From the NCBI GenBank assembly GCA_043802345.1, contig JAZDLC010000067.1:1-24918 (forward strand): a stretch of 24,918 nucleotides of DNA, in the 5' to 3' direction. The notes beneath the pieces are model-generated. The model saw nothing but the letters and a program-made list of their open reading frames with translations, ran no database searches and was not told the DNA's origin. Shown here one piece after another: positions 22,645 through 24,918 of the stretch (its first letter is position 1; the number at the start of each line of letters is the position of its first letter). The position numbers and the translations under genes were made by a program. The DNA comes from JAZDLC01 sp043802345. GTDB lineage: Bacteria > Planctomycetota > B15-G4 > JADJEK01.

Positions 22645-24918
<2,274 letters not shown>

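Overview
The window comes from a GC-rich Gram-negative bacterium whose lineage I cannot place. A PqiABC-type lipid-transport operon and an LPS-core-like glycosyltransferase point to an outer membrane. IspH shows the MEP isoprenoid route. Glycolate oxidase and an AcnA-type aconitase suggest a mainly aerobic carbon metabolism. An uncultivated environmental lineage is likely, but that is inference.

Layout. (1) 1-2312 looks like the end of an integrated genomic island. It holds the C-terminus of a tyrosine recombinase, a small CxxC protein, and a tightly overlapping reverse-strand trio: HEPN-like protein, unknown protein, SecB-like chaperone. It ends at the 3' two-thirds of a tRNA-Leu(UAG) gene whose 5' half is missing, the classic footprint of integration into a tRNA gene. 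(2) 2313-3683 holds an Rpn-family nuclease gene and a compact intergenic repeat cassette. (3) 3684-7418 (reverse) holds flotillin and NfeD-like genes, then a secreted protein of unknown function behind a strong hairpin. (4) 7636-9768 holds ispH, divergent from an RluA-family pseudouridine synthase, then a 44-codon bL34-like (rpmH) gene easily missed for its size. (5) 9808-13386 (reverse) is a pqiA-pqiA-pqiB-pqiC operon with 4-bp overlaps at every junction. (6) 13470-14681 (reverse) is an unknown basic protein with a cysteine cluster. (7) 14937-24918 (reverse) is a long, probably single transcription unit in the order acnA, glcD, glcE, glcF, a family 2 glycosyltransferase, and a DinG-like helicase.

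How the genes work together. The glc genes encode the three subunits of glycolate oxidase (glycolate to glyoxylate). Aconitase lies just upstream, linking C2 oxidation with the TCA or glyoxylate cycles. PqiA, PqiB and PqiC form an envelope-spanning lipid conduit, and flotillin with NfeD forms a membrane-microdomain pair. The HEPN/unknown/SecB-like trio resembles toxin-antitoxin-chaperone (TAC) architecture and is the best candidate for an undescribed system. It is predicted from sequence only, and the HEPN member lacks the usual catalytic histidine.

Smaller gaps (5867-6041, 7419-7635, 9544-9633, 13387-13469, 14682-14936) show no further gene I can support.
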